A stretch of DNA of 64,000 nt from Myxococcales bacterium (GCA_022184915.1 JAGTJU010000002.1:62001-126000); one strand, 5' to 3'; counted from the first letter of the stretch, positions 44,435 to 54,703 are shown. A program made the numbers and translations. The notes: generated by a model from the sequence alone, not told the origin.

Positions 44435-46855
44435 ATGGCGACAGCCCTAGTCATCCACGGCCACTTTTATCAGCCGCCGCGAGAAAACCCCTGGACCAAC
44501 AATGTGGACCGGGAGCCCAGCGCCCACCCAGAACACGACTGGAACGAGCGGATCTACAGGGAGTGCTACCGCCCGAACGCCTTCGCGCGCATCGTGGGGG
44601 ACTACGGGCAGATCCAGGAGATCGTCAACAACTACGCCTACCTCAGCTTCAATCTGGGGCCCACGTTGCTGTCCTGGCTCGAGACGCATCATCCCGCAAC
44701 GTACCTGCGCATCATCGAAGCCGACCGGATGAGCGCCCAGCACTGGGGACACGGCAGCGCGATTGCCCAGGGCTACAATCACGCGATCCTGCCCCTGTGT
44801 AGCGAGCGGGATCGCGTGACGCAGGTTCGCTGGGGCATCGCGGACTTTCAGCATCGCTTCGGGCGGAGGCCCGCGTCGCTGTGGCTGCCGGAGACGGCTT
44901 GCAACCAGGCCACCCTGGAGACGCTCATCGAAGAGGGCCTGGCGTATGTCGTTCTGTCGCCCTACCAGGCCGAGCAGGTGCGGCCCCTGTCGGCCAACGG
45001 CAAGCCCGGCGCGGGCGCCTGGCAGTCCGTGGGAGACGGCAGCATCGACCCGTCGATGGCCTATGAGGCCTTCCACAGCGACGGCTCAGGGCGCTCCATC
45101 GCCGTCTTCTTTTACGACGGGCCGAAGTCGCGCTCGATCGCGTTCGAGGGCGCGTTGGCCTCGAGCCAGGCGCTGGTTTGGCGCTTGTCCCAAGGGGTGA
45201 GCCCCAACACCAAGTTGGTTCACATCGCCACGGACGGCGAGAGCTACGGGCACCACACCAAGTTCGGTGAGCTCGGCTTGGCGCACGCTCTCGTGCACGA
45301 GGCCCCTGCCCAGGGCTTCGAGGTGATGAACTACGGCACCTTCCTCGCCCGCAATCCCCCCACGATGGAGGTGCGGATCAAAACGGGCCCTGACGGTGAA
45401 GGCACCGCCTGGAGCTGCGCTCACGGTGTGGGCCGGTGGTACCGCGACTGCGGCTGCAACACCGGCGCCCAACAGGGCTGGAATCAAGCGTGGCGCGGCC
45501 CCCTGCGCGCGGCGCTGGACCTGCTGCGCGACACGGCCGCAAACCACTTCGATGGCGAAGGCCGGGAACTCTTCTTGGACCCGTGGGCTGCCCGTGATGC
45601 GTACATCGAGCTGGTGCTCGACCGCAGCCGCTCCCGCGAGGCCTGGCTCGAGCGCTTCCAAAGCCGGCCGCTGTCCACGCGGGAACGTGAGCGCGCGCTG
45701 GCTCTGCTCGAGATGCAGCGCAACGCCATGCTGATGTACACGAGCTGCGGCTGGTTTTTCGCCGACATCTCGGGAATCGAGACGGTGCAGATCCTGAAGT
45801 ACGCGGAGCGCGTCTTCGATCAGATGGACGCGCTCGGCATCGAAGCGCCGCGCGAGCGTTTCCTCGCCCGCCTCAGCGAGGCACGCAGCAACGTGAAGGA
45901 ACACGGCACGGGCGCCGACATCTACCGCAAGTGGGTGGAGCCGATGCGTGTCTCCACGCACAGGGTGGCGGCGCACCTTGGCATCATGAGCCTCGTCGAG
46001 GGCGAGGCCGCCGAGGGCATGATTTCGGGCTACCGGTACTGCCGAACGTCTTTCCAGAAGCACCGTCACGGACGCCTCACCTTGGCGACGGGCCGCCTCG
46101 AACTCGAAGACGTGCCCACCGGCCGCCTGACCGACTGGGGCTTTACGTCGGTGCACATGGGCGGCGTCGATTTTTACTGCGTGTGCCAGCCCTTCCCCGG
46201 TGGCCAGGCCTTCGCCCAGGCCACGCAGAAGATCTGGGGCGTGTACCGGACGGCCACCTTGCCGCGCCTGCTGCGCCTCATTCAAGAGTCGATGGGGCCC
46301 GAGGATTACGGGCTCGAATCCATCCTGGAAGAGGGCCAACACCGCATCTCCGAGCTGGTGTACGGCAACATCGTGACGCGTTTTTCACAGCAGTACGTGG
46401 CGATGTTCGAGAGCAACCAGCGCATTCTCGACATGCTTCAGGAGGCCGGGCTCGAGCTTCCGGAAGAGCTGGTTCGGGCGGCGGAGTTCACCTTGGGGCG
46501 CCGCTTCGAGGAAGAGATCCGGCGTGCGCACGGCAGCTCCGATCCGGCTGCGTACGAGCGGGCGCTGGAGATCGCACGGGAGGTGAAGCGGCGGGGATTC
46601 AAGATTGACACCAGCCGGGCGGGGCGGCTGTTCGGACGTACGCTGGCCGACGTGGTCTCCGACGCCTTTGCCGAACCCACGCAGGACAAGTTCGCTGCGG
46701 CCACGGCGCTGGCCAACCTGACCGAGCCGCTGGGACTCAAGCCCAACCTCGGCCGTTCTCAAGAGCTCGTCTACCTCGGGTTCAAATCGCATCGGGATTG
46801 GAAAACCTCGCTGGTGCAGCTGGCCAAAGCCGTGGGCGTCAAGCCCAGGACTTGA
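44435..46855 (+). CDS. GH57-family glycoside hydrolase with DUF3536
   Basis: 806 residues. The start shows the GH57 signature VIHGHFYQPPRENPW; further conserved elements are WLPETACNQATLETLIE (nucleophile region) and HIATDGESYGHHTKFGE (acid/base region). The second half is the DUF3536 domain found with GH57 in many bacteria. GH57 members are alpha-amylases, branching enzymes or 4-alpha-glucanotransferases that act on alpha-glucans; the precise reaction of the DUF3536 group is unclear. The branching-enzyme gene glgB begins 57 bases downstream, supporting a glycogen-type role. Start ATG 44435 fits homology; earlier starts do not. Confidence 0.92.
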   Translation: MATALVIHGHFYQPPRENPWTNNVDREPSAHPEHDWNERIYRECYRPNAFARIVGDYGQIQEIVNNYAYLSFNLGPTLLSWLETHHPATYLRIIEADRMSAQHWGHGSAIAQGYNHAILPLCSERDRVTQVRWGIADFQHRFGRRPASLWLPETACNQATLETLIEEGLAYVVLSPYQAEQVRPLSANGKPGAGAWQSVGDGSIDPSMAYEAFHSDGSGRSIAVFFYDGPKSRSIAFEGALASSQALVWRLSQGVSPNTKLVHIATDGESYGHHTKFGELGLAHALVHEAPAQGFEVMNYGTFLARNPPTMEVRIKTGPDGEGTAWSCAHGVGRWYRDCGCNTGAQQGWNQAWRGPLRAALDLLRDTAANHFDGEGRELFLDPWAARDAYIELVLDRSRSREAWLERFQSRPLSTRERERALALLEMQRNAMLMYTSCGWFFADISGIETVQILKYAERVFDQMDALGIEAPRERFLARLSEARSNVKEHGTGADIYRKWVEPMRVSTHRVAAHLGIMSLVEGEAAEGMISGYRYCRTSFQKHRHGRLTLATGRLELEDVPTGRLTDWGFTSVHMGGVDFYCVCQPFPGGQAFAQATQKIWGVYRTATLPRLLRLIQESMGPEDYGLESILEEGQHRISELVYGNIVTRFSQQYVAMFESNQRILDMLQEAGLELPEELVRAAEFTLGRRFEEEIRRAHGSSDPAAYERALEIAREVKRRGFKIDTSRAGRLFGRTLADVVSDAFAEPTQDKFAAATALANLTEPLGLKPNLGRSQELVYLGFKSHRDWKTSLVQLAKAVGVKPRT

Positions 46856-46912
46856 CCGTCCGTTCGTACCCTTCGTTCACCCCTCGCACCTTGTCGAAAC
46901 GGATCACGTCGC

Positions 46913-49117
46913 ATGTCGAAACAAAATCCCCCCCTCCTCATCGATGACAGGTCGCTCGCGCTCTTTTTGGCGCTGGAGCACCACGATCCGCATGCAATCC
47001 TGGGTGCGCATCCCACGCCCGCTGGCGTCGTGGTCCGCGTGTTCCAGCCCCATGCCCGCTCCGTGACGGTGCTTGCCGAGGGCGCGCGCCTGCCGCTCGA
47101 GAAGGTTCACGACAACGGCCTCTTCGCGGGTCTTTTCCCCGACGCCCAGCAGGTCTTCCCCTACAAGTTGCGCTTCGACTATCACGACGGCGAGTCGCAC
47201 GAGCAGGTCGACCCTTATAGCTTTTTGCCCACCCTTGGTGATCTCGATCTGCACCTCATCGGCGAGGGACGGCACGAGAAGCTCTACGAAAAGATGGGCG
47301 CGCATGTGATGCGCATGGGCAGTGTGGAAGGCACCTCGTTTACCGTGTGGGCCCCGAACGCCCGCGGCGTGAGCGTGGTGGGTGACTTCAACGGCTGGGA
47401 CGGCCGCGTGAACCCCATGCGTATGTTGGGCGGCTCGGGTATCTGGGAGCTCTTTTTGCCCGGGGTGGGCGCGGGGGCCCGCTACAAGTTCGAGTTGCGC
47501 AAGGCGCATGGGGGCATCGTGCTCAAGGCCGATCCCTACGCGCAGGCCGCCGAGCATCCCCCCCAAACAGCTTCGGTGGTGGTGAAGTCTTCCTATAGCT
47601 TCAACGACGACGCGTGGCTTCAGCAGAGGAAGGCCTCCAACCCCTGGCGCTCGCCCTTCTCCGTTTACGAAATGCACCTCGGTTCGTGGAAGCGTGTGCC
47701 CGAGGACGGCAACCGCAGCATGACCTACCGCGAGTTGGCACCCGAGGTGGCGGACTACCTCGGCCGCATGGGCTTCACCCACGTCGAGCTTTTGCCCGTG
47801 TTCGAGCACCCCTTCGACGGCAGCTGGGGCTACCAGGTGAGCGGCTATTTTGCGCCCACGAGCCGCTTCGGCTCTCCCGACGACTTCAAGTACTTCGTGG
47901 ACTACTTGCACGACAAGGGCTTCGGCGTGCTGGTCGACTGGGTGCCCGCGCACTTCCCGAAGGACGAGTTCGCGCTCGGACGCTTCGATGGAACGGCGCT
48001 TTACGAGCACCTGGACTCACGCCAGGGTGAACATCCGGACTGGGGCACGTTCGTGTTCAACTTCGGCCGCCGTGAGGTGCGCAACTTCCTGATCGCGAGC
48101 GCGCTGTCCTGGTTCGACCGCTTCCACATCGATGGCCTGCGGGTGGATGCCGTGGCGTCGATGCTGTACCTCGACTACAGCCGCAAGGAGGGCGAATGGG
48201 TGCCGAATCAATACGGTGGCCGTGAGAACCTCGAGGCTGTCACTTTCTTGCGTGAGCTCAACGAGGTGGTTCACAGGGATTATCCCGGCGTGTTGATGAT
48301 CGCGGAAGAGTCCACCGCATGGCCCGGCGTGAGCCGCCCCAACTACCTCGGCGGGCTGGGCTTTGGCTTCAAGTGGAACATGGGCTGGATGCACGACACG
48401 CTCCAGTACTTCTCGAAAGATCCGGTCTACCGGCGCTACCACCACAACGATCTTACCTTCGGTCTGGTCTACGCCTGGAGTGAGAACTTCATTTTGCCGT
48501 TCTCGCATGACGAGGTCGTGCACGGTAAGGGTTCGATGCTCGACAAGATGCCGGGTGATCGCTGGCAGAAGTTCGCCAACCTGCGCGCGCTTTACGCCTA
48601 TATGTGGGCTCATCCCGGCAAAAAGTTGTTGTTCATGGGGCAAGAGATCGGCCAGTGGCAGGAGTGGAAACACACCCAGAGCCTCGATTGGAACGTGCTC
48701 ATGGGCGAAGACCACCAGGGGCTTCAGTGGCTGGTGGCGGATCTCAACCGCGTGTACAAGAGTGAGCCCGCGCTGCACGAAGTGGACGAAAGCCCCGAGG
48801 GCTTCGAGTGGATCGATTCGCACTCCGCCGATGACAACGTGATTGCGTTTTTGCGCAAGTCGCCTGCTACGGGGCGCAGTGTGATCTGCGTGGGCAACTT
48901 CGCCCCGGTCCCCCGCCACGGCTACCGCATGGGTGTGCCGCGTGCGGGCCAGTACCGTGAGCTCTTGAACACCGACGCCGCCGTGTGGGGGGGAAGCAAC
49001 GTGGGCAACGATGGCGCCGTGGCGTCCGAGAACGTGCCCCACCATGGGCGCCCCTTCTCGCTCAACCTCACCTTGCCGCCGCTTGGGGTTTTGTGGCTCG
49101 AGGTGCCGAGCGCCTGA
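46913..49117 (+). CDS. glgB: 1,4-alpha-glucan branching enzyme
   Basis: 734 residues, the full length of GlgB. It carries an N-terminal carbohydrate-binding region, a second CBM48-type segment (FTVWAPNARGVSVVGDFNGWD), the GH13 barrel with EMHLGSWKR, YQVSGYFAPTSRFGSPDDF, the nucleophile segment IDGLRVDAVASMLYLDY, the acid residue in MIAEESTAWP and the HDE box SHDEVVHGKGS. It cuts alpha-1,4 glucan chains and rejoins them by alpha-1,6 bonds in glycogen. Follows the GH57 gene, probably in one operon. No glgC or glgA lies in the window. Confidence 0.96.
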   Translation: MSKQNPPLLIDDRSLALFLALEHHDPHAILGAHPTPAGVVVRVFQPHARSVTVLAEGARLPLEKVHDNGLFAGLFPDAQQVFPYKLRFDYHDGESHEQVDPYSFLPTLGDLDLHLIGEGRHEKLYEKMGAHVMRMGSVEGTSFTVWAPNARGVSVVGDFNGWDGRVNPMRMLGGSGIWELFLPGVGAGARYKFELRKAHGGIVLKADPYAQAAEHPPQTASVVVKSSYSFNDDAWLQQRKASNPWRSPFSVYEMHLGSWKRVPEDGNRSMTYRELAPEVADYLGRMGFTHVELLPVFEHPFDGSWGYQVSGYFAPTSRFGSPDDFKYFVDYLHDKGFGVLVDWVPAHFPKDEFALGRFDGTALYEHLDSRQGEHPDWGTFVFNFGRREVRNFLIASALSWFDRFHIDGLRVDAVASMLYLDYSRKEGEWVPNQYGGRENLEAVTFLRELNEVVHRDYPGVLMIAEESTAWPGVSRPNYLGGLGFGFKWNMGWMHDTLQYFSKDPVYRRYHHNDLTFGLVYAWSENFILPFSHDEVVHGKGSMLDKMPGDRWQKFANLRALYAYMWAHPGKKLLFMGQEIGQWQEWKHTQSLDWNVLMGEDHQGLQWLVADLNRVYKSEPALHEVDESPEGFEWIDSHSADDNVIAFLRKSPATGRSVICVGNFAPVPRHGYRMGVPRAGQYRELLNTDAAVWGGSNVGNDGAVASENVPHHGRPFSLNLTLPPLGVLWLEVPSA

Positions 49118-49172
49118 GCGCTTCGCCTGACACGCCGGTGTGCCGGGCGGCATCCGAAGCTAAAACGCCTCG

Positions 49173-51011
49173 ATGGGATACAGCTCGCTTTTTGCCTGCG
49201 TGGACGATCTTGCCCGAACGAAGCAGCTCGTTCGGGTGGACGCCGAGATCGATCCTCACCTGGAGATGGCGGAGATTCAACGCCGCGTGTACCGCGCGGC
49301 GGGACCGGCCCTGCTCTTCACGCGGGTGAAGGGCTGCCGGTTCCCCATGGTGGGAAACCTCTTTGGCACCCTTGCGCGGGCCCGGTACATTTTTCGCGAC
49401 GCCCTCGAGCCCGTGCGGCGTTTGGTCGAGCTAAAGGTCGATCCTTCCCAGGCGTGGCGGCGTCCCTTTCGATACCTGGGGGTGCCCCTGTTTGCCCTGA
49501 ACGCGCTTCCAAAGCGCGTGAGAGGAGGGCCTGTGTTCGCCCACGAGGCCCGCCTCGGCGAACTGCCTTCTCTCGTGAGCTGGCCCCGCGACGGAGGCCC
49601 GTTCATCACGCTGCCGCAGGTGTACACCGAAGATCCACACCGCCCCGGCGTGATGCGCAGCAACCTGGGCATGTACCGCGTGCAGCTTGCAGGGAACGAC
49701 TACGAGAGGGATCGAGAGATCGGACTTCATTATCAGATCCACCGCGGCATCGGCGTGCACCACACGGCGGCGCTGGCGCGCGGCGAGCCCCTCAAGGTGT
49801 GCATTTTCGTGGGCGGGCCTCCGGCCATGACGCTGGCTGCGGTGATGCCGCTGCCCGAGGGGCTGACGGAGCTGGCTTTCGCCGGGGCCCTCAACCGGCG
49901 GCGGGTGCGTATGGCCTCCCGCGCGGGCGCACCTGCCGTGCACGCCGAGGCAGATTTTTGCCTCGTGGGCGAGGTGGCGCCCCAGGCGCGCAAGCCCGAA
50001 GGCCCCTTTGGCGATCACCTCGGCTATTACAGCCTGACCCATGACTTCCCGGTGATGCGCGTCGAGCGCGTCTACCACCGCCGCGATGCCATCTGGCCCT
50101 TCACCGTGGTGGGACGGCCCCCGCAAGAGGACACCGTGTTCGGGCAGCTCATCCATGAACTGACCGGGCCCCTCATCCCCGCGGTGTTGCCCGGGGTCAA
50201 AGCCGTGCACGCCGTGGACGCTTCAGGGGTGCACCCGCTCTTGCTGGCCGTGGGCAGCGAGCGCTACACGCCCTACGACACGCCGAAAGAGCCACAGGAG
50301 CTGCTCACGCAGGCCAACGCCATTCTGGGACAGGGGCAGCTTTCGTTGGCCAAGTATCTGTTCATGGCCGCCGACGGCGACGGGCCACCCGACGTGCACG
50401 ATGTCGGGGCGTTTTTCCAGCACCTGCTGGCGCGCTTCGATCCCCGGCGCGATCTGCATTTCCAGACACGCACGACGATCGATACGCTCGACTACTCGGG
50501 TACGGGGCTCAACCAGGGCTCGAAGCTGGTGGTGGCCGCGGTGGGCCCTGCCGTACGCACCTTGCCCACGACGGTGCCCAGCGACCTTGCGCTGCCCGAG
50601 GGCTTTTCCGCTCCCACCGTGTGCCTGCCCGGCGTTTTGGCCATCAAGGCGCCTGCGGCCGGCGCCCCCGCCGCGTGCGCCGAATCCCGCGAGCGTTTTT
50701 GCGGCGCCTTTACACCCGATGCGGGCATCAACCGCTTTCCGCTCATCGTGCTGGTCGACGATCCGGCCTTCGTGGCCCGGCAGCTCCACAACTTCGTGTG
50801 GGTGGTGTTCACCCGATCGAATCCGGCGGTGGACGTGAGCGGCATCGGTGCGTTCATTCAAGACAAACACTGGGGCTGCACGGGCGCGGTGGTCATCGAC
50901 GCCCGTATCAAGCCCCACCACGCGCCGCCGCTCGAGGAAGATCCCGAGGTCAGCCGGCGGGTGGACGCACTGTGCGCTGCCGGTGGCCCGCTGGGCGCGC
51001 TCGGGCTTTAA
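49173..51011 (+). CDS. UbiD-family prenylated-FMN-dependent decarboxylase
   Basis: 612 residues. UbiD hallmarks: GMYRVQLAGNDYERDREIGL, YQIHRGIGVHH, VFVGGPPAMTLAA-like and KPEGPFGDHLGYYS. The family decarboxylates aromatic or unsaturated acids using prenylated FMN made by a UbiX partner, which is not in view. It is longer than typical UbiD (about 490) because of an extra C-terminal region. It follows glgB on the same strand, but the link is likely only positional. Substrate unknown; a menaquinone/ubiquinone precursor is one possibility. Confidence 0.9.
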   Translation: MGYSSLFACVDDLARTKQLVRVDAEIDPHLEMAEIQRRVYRAAGPALLFTRVKGCRFPMVGNLFGTLARARYIFRDALEPVRRLVELKVDPSQAWRRPFRYLGVPLFALNALPKRVRGGPVFAHEARLGELPSLVSWPRDGGPFITLPQVYTEDPHRPGVMRSNLGMYRVQLAGNDYERDREIGLHYQIHRGIGVHHTAALARGEPLKVCIFVGGPPAMTLAAVMPLPEGLTELAFAGALNRRRVRMASRAGAPAVHAEADFCLVGEVAPQARKPEGPFGDHLGYYSLTHDFPVMRVERVYHRRDAIWPFTVVGRPPQEDTVFGQLIHELTGPLIPAVLPGVKAVHAVDASGVHPLLLAVGSERYTPYDTPKEPQELLTQANAILGQGQLSLAKYLFMAADGDGPPDVHDVGAFFQHLLARFDPRRDLHFQTRTTIDTLDYSGTGLNQGSKLVVAAVGPAVRTLPTTVPSDLALPEGFSAPTVCLPGVLAIKAPAAGAPAACAESRERFCGAFTPDAGINRFPLIVLVDDPAFVARQLHNFVWVVFTRSNPAVDVSGIGAFIQDKHWGCTGAVVIDARIKPHHAPPLEEDPEVSRRVDALCAAGGPLGALGL

Positions 51012-51087
51012 TTTCGCGGCAGTCCCTCCGAGAGTCTGAGAAGAGAGCGACGAGCTCGAAACGCCACTGCAAACGGCTTTCGTAAAT

Positions 51088-51123
51088 TATTGTTGCCACC
51101 ATTTCGCATTAATGGCAATAATA
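51088..51123. promoter_or_regulatory. Operator of the hipBA locus
   Basis: An inverted repeat, TATTGTTGCCA (51088-51098) and TGGCAATAATA (51113-51123), matches at 10 of 11 positions with a 14-base spacer, just before the antitoxin gene. It is AT-rich unlike its surroundings. HipB-type antitoxins repress their own promoter by binding such repeats. The right arm overlaps an ATG at 51112, so translation most likely starts at 51133. Confidence 0.6.
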
Positions 51124-51132
51124 GTTGCTGTT

Positions 51133-51480
51133 ATGGCCCAGGTGACCTCCGCCCCCCATCCCGTCGTCCAGCGACTGCTGAAAGACCTCGGCGAGCGTCT
51201 ACGACTCGCTCGGCTTCGGCGGGGTTTTTCGATGGAAGTCGTTGCGGAGAGGGCCGGCATGTCGCGCCCGACGTTGAGGGCCGTCGAGAGCGGGGCGCCA
51301 GGTGTCAGCCTCGCCTCGTACGTCAACGTGCTCCACAGTTTGGGTCTTCATGACGATCTTTCGCTCCTCGCGCGCGACGACGAGCTGGGTCGCAAGCTTC
51401 AAGACGCGCAGCTTCCTACGCGCCGCCGTGCGATCAAGAGTGCGCAAGGTCCGCGAAGAGGGAGCGAAGAACGCTCGTGA
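51133..51480 (+). CDS. hipB: HipB-like XRE family antitoxin
   Basis: 115 residues with an XRE helix-turn-helix at about 18-75: LGERLRLARLRRGFSMEVVA and SRPTLRAVESGAPGVSLASY. The C-terminal tail is basic (PTRRRAIKS). The gene ends 3 bases before hipA. It should neutralise the HipA kinase and repress the operon. The start at 51133 (MAQVTSAP) is preferred because the alternative at 51112 lies within the operator repeat. Confidence 0.85.
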   Translation: MAQVTSAPHPVVQRLLKDLGERLRLARLRRGFSMEVVAERAGMSRPTLRAVESGAPGVSLASYVNVLHSLGLHDDLSLLARDDELGRKLQDAQLPTRRRAIKSAQGPRRGSEERS

Positions 51481-51483
51481 CGC

Positions 51484-52764
51484 ATGGGCAAGCAGCGAAT
51501 CATCGAGGTCGCCGCCGACTGGGCAGGGCTTCGGGGCCCCGTCCTGATGGGCCAACTTACGGCGACGCCCTCCCGTGGCAAAGAGATCTTCGCCTTCGAA
51601 TATGACAAAGCGTGGCTGTCCACGAGCGCACGGCGAGAGCTCGATCCCTCGTTGGCCCTTTATCGGGGGCCCCAGTATCCAGCGAAAGATCGAGAGAATT
51701 TTGGCGTCTTCCTTGACTCGTGTCCTGACCGCTGGGGGCGTGTTCTCATGCGTCGCCGGGAAGCCCAACTTGCCCGCGTCGAAGGTCGACAAGAACGGCA
51801 TCTCCTCGAATCGGACTATCTGCTGGGCGTCCACGATGGGCACCGCATGGGTGCGATTCGATTCAGAGTGAACGGACGGTTCCTCGATGACAATGACGAG
51901 CTTGCGTCTCCTCCCTGGACCTCCCTGCGAGACCTCGAGCATGCAAGCCTGGAACTCGAACGAGAGGGGGCCGAAAACGACCCCGATTATGGCCGCTGGC
52001 TGCGCATGCTCATTGCCCCGGGCGGGTCGCTTGGCGGAGCGCGTCCCAAGGCGAGCGTTCGCGATGAAGGTGATGCGCTTTGGATTGCGAAGTTCCCGAG
52101 TCGCCATGACGATGACGACATCGGCGCCTGGGAGATGGTGGTACACGAACTCGCCGCGAGCTCCGGACTCGTCGTTCCTGACGCCCAATTACGTCGCTTC
52201 GGAAAAGGTTCAGGAGGTCGCTCGGCTCATCACACCTTCCTGAGCCGCCGTTTCGATCGATCCGTCCGCGGTGGTCGGCTACATTTCGCCTCGGCCATGA
52301 CCTTGCTTGGCCGTGTTGACGGTCAGAACGCAGATGACGGGGTCAGCTACCTGGACTTGGCTGACTTGCTCATCCGCCTTGGCTCGAACACGTCTACCGA
52401 CCTCGAGCAGCTTTTCCGCCGCATCATCTTCTTCGTCTGCGTATCGAATACCGACGATCACTTGCGCAACCACGGCTTCATGCTCACCCCCACGGGCTGG
52501 GCGCTCGCCCCGGCCTATGACATGAACCCCGACCCTGATGGCGCCGGCCTCAAGCTGAACATCTCCGAGACGGACAACGCCCAAGACCTCGACCTGGCCA
52601 TCTCGGTGGCCTCCGCGTTCCGGGTAAAGCCGCGTCGAGCGGAAGAACTCGTGGATGAGATCACGTTCGCCGTCAGAAAGTGGCGCGAGGTCGCAGCTGC
52701 CAATGGGATCTCGCGCATGGCCCAGGATCGTATGCGGCGTGCGTTCCGCGTCGTGGAGTCGTGA
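51484..52764 (+). CDS. hipA: HipA-like Ser/Thr kinase toxin
   Basis: 426 residues. It contains the HipA N-terminal domain (VLMGQLTATPSRGKEIFAFE), the glycine loop with autophosphorylatable Ser (APGGSLGGARPKAS), the catalytic segment SNTDDHLRNHG and the metal-binding LAPAYDMNP. E. coli HipA phosphorylates glutamyl-tRNA synthetase and causes growth arrest and persistence; the target of this homologue is unknown. It lies directly after hipB with a 3-base gap. Confidence 0.92.
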   Translation: MGKQRIIEVAADWAGLRGPVLMGQLTATPSRGKEIFAFEYDKAWLSTSARRELDPSLALYRGPQYPAKDRENFGVFLDSCPDRWGRVLMRRREAQLARVEGRQERHLLESDYLLGVHDGHRMGAIRFRVNGRFLDDNDELASPPWTSLRDLEHASLELEREGAENDPDYGRWLRMLIAPGGSLGGARPKASVRDEGDALWIAKFPSRHDDDDIGAWEMVVHELAASSGLVVPDAQLRRFGKGSGGRSAHHTFLSRRFDRSVRGGRLHFASAMTLLGRVDGQNADDGVSYLDLADLLIRLGSNTSTDLEQLFRRIIFFVCVSNTDDHLRNHGFMLTPTGWALAPAYDMNPDPDGAGLKLNISETDNAQDLDLAISVASAFRVKPRRAEELVDEITFAVRKWREVAAANGISRMAQDRMRRAFRVVES

Positions 52765-52932
52765 AAACCACGAGCAAGCGAAAAATGGCACCGTCGTCTG
52801 GAAAGCTCGGGATCTGGCTTCAAGCCCAAGCAGGACGCCGGCGCGTTTTTCCGCTCGATCCACGGCACGGGCGGGTGGATGGTGTCGTTCCACTCGCCGT
52901 GGAAGACGTTGGGGCCGTCGGGTGCGGCGGCC

Positions 52933-53664
52933 CTACGCCAGGTTGTGGAAGACGTGCTGAACGTCGTCGTCCTGTTCCATCTTGTCGATGAGCTTGAGGA
53001 CCTCCGTGGCCTTGTCCTCGGGAAGCTCGACGAGGTTTTGGGCCACGTACTCGGAGGCGGCTGACTGGACCGTCAGGCCGAGCTTTTCGATGGCGGCTTG
53101 CAGCTCACCGAAGCCCTGAAAGGCGCCCCGGACGACGATCTCCTTGTCACCCTTTTCGTTGGTGCCTTCGCCCATCTCTTCGAGGCCGTGGTCGATGAGC
53201 TCGAGCTCGAGCTCGTCGAGGTTGCGGCCTTCCACCGAGGCCGGATCGATGCGGAACACGCCCATGCGCTTGAACTGGAAGACCACGGAGCCCTCGGCGC
53301 CCATGCTGCCGCCGTTCGCGCGGAAGATGCTGCGCACGTTGGCCACGGTGCGCACGATGTTGTTGGTGGCGGTCTCCACCACCACCGCGATGCCGTGAGG
53401 GGCGTAGCCTTCGTACAGCACCGTGTCGTAGCTCTCGGCGCCCTGGCCGCTCGCCTTTTTGATGGCGTTTTCCACCTTGTCCTTCGGCATGTTGGCCGTG
53501 CGCGCGTTCTGCAGAGCGCGGCGAAGGGCAGGGTTGCTGTCGGTGTTCGGTCCTCCAGCCTTGACGGCGATCGCGATTTCCTTGCCCACGCGGGTGAAGG
53601 CTTTCGCCATTTTGTCCCAGCGGGCAAACATCGTCGCTTTGCGCGTTTCGAAAATACGTCCCAT
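52933..53664 (-). CDS. yebC: YebC/PmpR family regulatory protein
   Basis: 243 residues. Typical YebC features: an N-terminal [20 protein letters not shown] start, [48 protein letters not shown] and [13 protein letters not shown]. The family acts as a translation factor at proline-rich stalls and has been described as a transcription regulator. It lies 52 bases after the pseudouridine synthase gene on the same strand and may be in one operon with RNA-modification genes. Confidence 0.94.
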   Translation of the reverse strand: MGRIFETRKATMFARWDKMAKAFTRVGKEIAIAVKAGGPNTDSNPALRRALQNARTANMPKDKVENAIKKASGQGAESYDTVLYEGYAPHGIAVVVETATNNIVRTVANVRSIFRANGGSMGAEGSVVFQFKRMGVFRIDPASVEGRNLDELELELIDHGLEEMGEGTNEKGDKEIVVRGAFQGFGELQAAIEKLGLTVQSAASEYVAQNLVELPEDKATEVLKLIDKMEQDDDVQHVFHNLA

Positions 53665-53716
53665 GACCCCTCTACATGTATCAGAAACCCGGGCGGCGGT
53701 GGAGGTCTCTGCGGTC

Positions 53717-54694
53717 TCAGCGCGCGCCGGTCAGCCGGGTCCACAGCGCCTCGTACGAGGCCGGGGGCGGCACCGCAAAAGACAGCGTCTTGTGGGTCAC
53801 CGGGTGCTGGAAGGCCAGGGTCTCGGCGTGCAGCAGCAACCGGGCGGCCGGCAGAGGTTCGTGGCCATCGCGGCGAAAATCCCGCACGTACACGGTTTCG
53901 CCCACCAGGGGATGGCCGGACTCGGCGAAGTGGATGCGAATCTGATGCGTGCGTCCGGTCTCGAGCCTCACCCGGCAGCGCGAGACGCTGCGCCCGTCCG
54001 GGGCGCCCGTGTCGAAGGGCGGCACGAGCGGCGCCACCTGGCTGCCCAGCACGTGGGTGACCGCGTGACGCCCTTGCTCGGCGAAGCGGGTGCTGCCGCG
54101 CAGGCCATCACCGCGGTTTTCCACCATGTGGGAGGTGAAGCTGCGCCGCTGGACCCCGCCGTGAGCCACGGCCACGTATTCGCGGTCGGCTTCGTGGTGT
54201 TTGAACACCTGGTGAAGGCCTCGCTCGCCCAGCTTCGACTTCGCGAACACGAGCACGCCTGATGTGTCCTTGTCGAGCCGGTGCACCACCAGAAGCGGTG
54301 TGGCTGTGGCCGCGCGCTTTTGCCGGCGCCACGCCTCGCGGATGAGATCGAGGGCGGTGCCACTCTCTTTGGGATCCCAAGGCACGGTGGACACGTCCTC
54401 GGGTTTGTTGATGACGACCAGGTGCGGGTCCTCGAAGAGGATCTCGGCGAACGGCTTGTTGCGATCCTTGCGGGGCGCGTTCATCGACAGTGTGACGTGC
54501 TCGTCTCCGCGCAGGCGCAGCGCCGCGTCCAGCGCGAGCGTGCCGTTCACCCTTACCTTGCCCGAGGCACAGAGCTGTTTGACGGCCGACCAGCTGCGGT
54601 CGGGCAGCGCCGCGCGCAGCGCCGCCGCGAGGGTTTGACCGGGCAAGGCCAAAAAGGCCTCATCCCCAAAACTACGTGACTCGTGGTCGGACAT
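53717..54694 (-). CDS. RluA-type pseudouridine synthase
   Basis: 325 residues. An S4-like N-terminal domain ([18 protein letters not shown]) precedes the RluA catalytic domain with [18 protein letters not shown], whose Asp is the catalytic residue, and [21 protein letters not shown]. It converts uridine to pseudouridine in rRNA or tRNA. The methyltransferase gene ends 9 bases before its start, so they are co-transcribed. Confidence 0.92.
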   Translation of the reverse strand: MSDHESRSFGDEAFLALPGQTLAAALRAALPDRSWSAVKQLCASGKVRVNGTLALDAALRLRGDEHVTLSMNAPRKDRNKPFAEILFEDPHLVVINKPEDVSTVPWDPKESGTALDLIREAWRRQKRAATATPLLVVHRLDKDTSGVLVFAKSKLGERGLHQVFKHHEADREYVAVAHGGVQRRSFTSHMVENRGDGLRGSTRFAEQGRHAVTHVLGSQVAPLVPPFDTGAPDGRSVSRCRVRLETGRTHQIRIHFAESGHPLVGETVYVRDFRRDGHEPLPAARLLLHAETLAFQHPVTHKTLSFAVPPPASYEALWTRLTGAR

Positions 54695-54703
54695 GCTCGG
54701 CTT

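Noticed and set aside
52765-52932. Short plus-strand coding-like run (GFKPKQDAGAFFRSIHG) between hipA and yebC
   Set aside because: Too short, no start, and it runs into the antisense of yebC; could be a relic but cannot be supported.
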